Shown here: piece by piece, positions 63,882 through 64,000 of the stretch
Numbering within the stretch: position 1 is the stretch's first letter
Layout: each line of letters starts with the position of its first letter
Assembly: GCA_018828125.1 (NCBI GenBank)
Contig: JAHJWB010000006.1
Location: forward strand, 296,462-360,461
DNA from: Gammaproteobacteria bacterium
Lineage (GTDB): Bacteria > Pseudomonadota > Gammaproteobacteria > Burkholderiales > Burkholderiaceae_C
Length of the DNA: 64,000 bases
Direction of reading: 5' to 3'
Program-made: the position numbers and the translations under genes
The notes under the pieces: generated by a model
Database searches by the model: none
Told to the model about the DNA's origin: nothing
The model's input: only the letters and a program-made list of their open reading frames with translations

Positions 63882-64000
63882 TGGACTTCACCCGGTTCCG
63901 TAGACATATTTCAACTTCCGTTTCGGAGTTGTTCGAATGCCAGCGGACTCAGTTGGTCTAGGTGACTGTGCCGACGGATTCGATTGTAGAAACCTTCGAT
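63882..64000. mobile_element. End of an IS3-family insertion sequence (partial)
   Basis: The presumed terminal inverted repeat starts TGGACTTCACCCGGTTCC at 63882, resembling the IS150-group ends that begin TG and include CACCC. The transposase 3' end lies inside. The element runs beyond the window. Confidence 0.75.
63911..64000 (-). CDS. IS3-family transposase OrfB, C-terminal end (partial)
   Basis: The last 29 codons before the stop read IEGFYNRIRRHSHLDQLSPL and then AFEQLRNGS, the typical DDE-transposase (rve) C-terminus of the IS3 family (IE.FYN..R.H..L...SP..FE). The rest lies beyond the window, so completeness cannot be judged. Confidence 0.85.
   Translation of the reverse strand: MEGFYNRIRRHSHLDQLSPLAFEQLRNGS

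Overview
The window comes from a GC-rich betaproteobacterium, most likely family Comamonadaceae (Acidovorax, Simplicispira, Rhodoferax or a relative). The evidence is the cbb3 oxidase/FNR gene order, the malonate cluster with a Bug-type receptor, a TIGR04438-like Trp-rich small protein, and a short dispersed palindromic repeat with a TAGCGCTT...AAGCGCTA core. This looks like chromosomal core and accessory metabolism. I see no prophage, CRISPR array, rRNA or tRNA. The only mobile element is the end of an IS3-family insertion sequence at the right edge.

Layout. 1-1033: 3' part of an HD-GYP phosphodiesterase gene. 1245-12666: microaerobic respiration block. It holds ccoI-ccoS-ccoN-ccoO-ccoQ-ccoP-ccoG-ccoH plus a small membrane protein gene, fnr, hemN and a SafE/DsbD-like membrane protein gene, with three FNR boxes; the third box also faces a uspA gene. 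13378-19459: malonate cluster with a GntR regulator, malonyl-CoA decarboxylase, orphan Bug receptor, enoyl-CoA hydratase and malonyl-CoA synthetase. 19823-28452: scrambled GNAT gene, lgt, LysR gene, ilvD, Trp-rich peptide gene, cytochrome c, LapA-like gene, acs and a yqhA-like gene. 28585-34673: six-gene Mrp/Pha cation antiporter operon with fused A+B. 34815-39440: yihY, DUF2069, FAD oxidase, two GNAT genes and a small membrane protein gene. 39513-49766: polyol operon (ABC transporter, ribitol-type SDR, mannitol-family dehydrogenase, AraC regulator, xylulokinase, fructokinase). 50261-52487: thyA, folA, xth. 52744-53688: glycine-zipper/DUF2383 protein. 53917-58862: ntrC, ntrB, a DUF4124-like gene and glnA, with a sigma-54 promoter and an NtrC site. 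59035-63755: CinA-like, EI24, fatty acid hydroxylase, polysaccharide deacetylase and beta-propeller genes. 63882-64000: IS3-family end.

How the genes work together. FNR probably switches on the high-affinity cbb3 oxidase, its copper ATPase and assembly factors, oxygen-independent haem synthesis and a universal stress protein when oxygen falls. The malonate genes turn malonate into malonyl-CoA and then acetyl-CoA. The polyol operon imports sugar alcohols, oxidises them to ketoses and phosphorylates these. The glnA-ntrBC block senses and answers nitrogen limitation.

The most unusual feature is the dispersed repeat: ten copies in 64 kb. Two lie inside reading frames: one encodes most of a signal peptide and one a C-terminal stretch of an enoyl-CoA hydratase. 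One supplies a stop codon. Several fill convergent gene junctions that have no ordinary intrinsic terminator.
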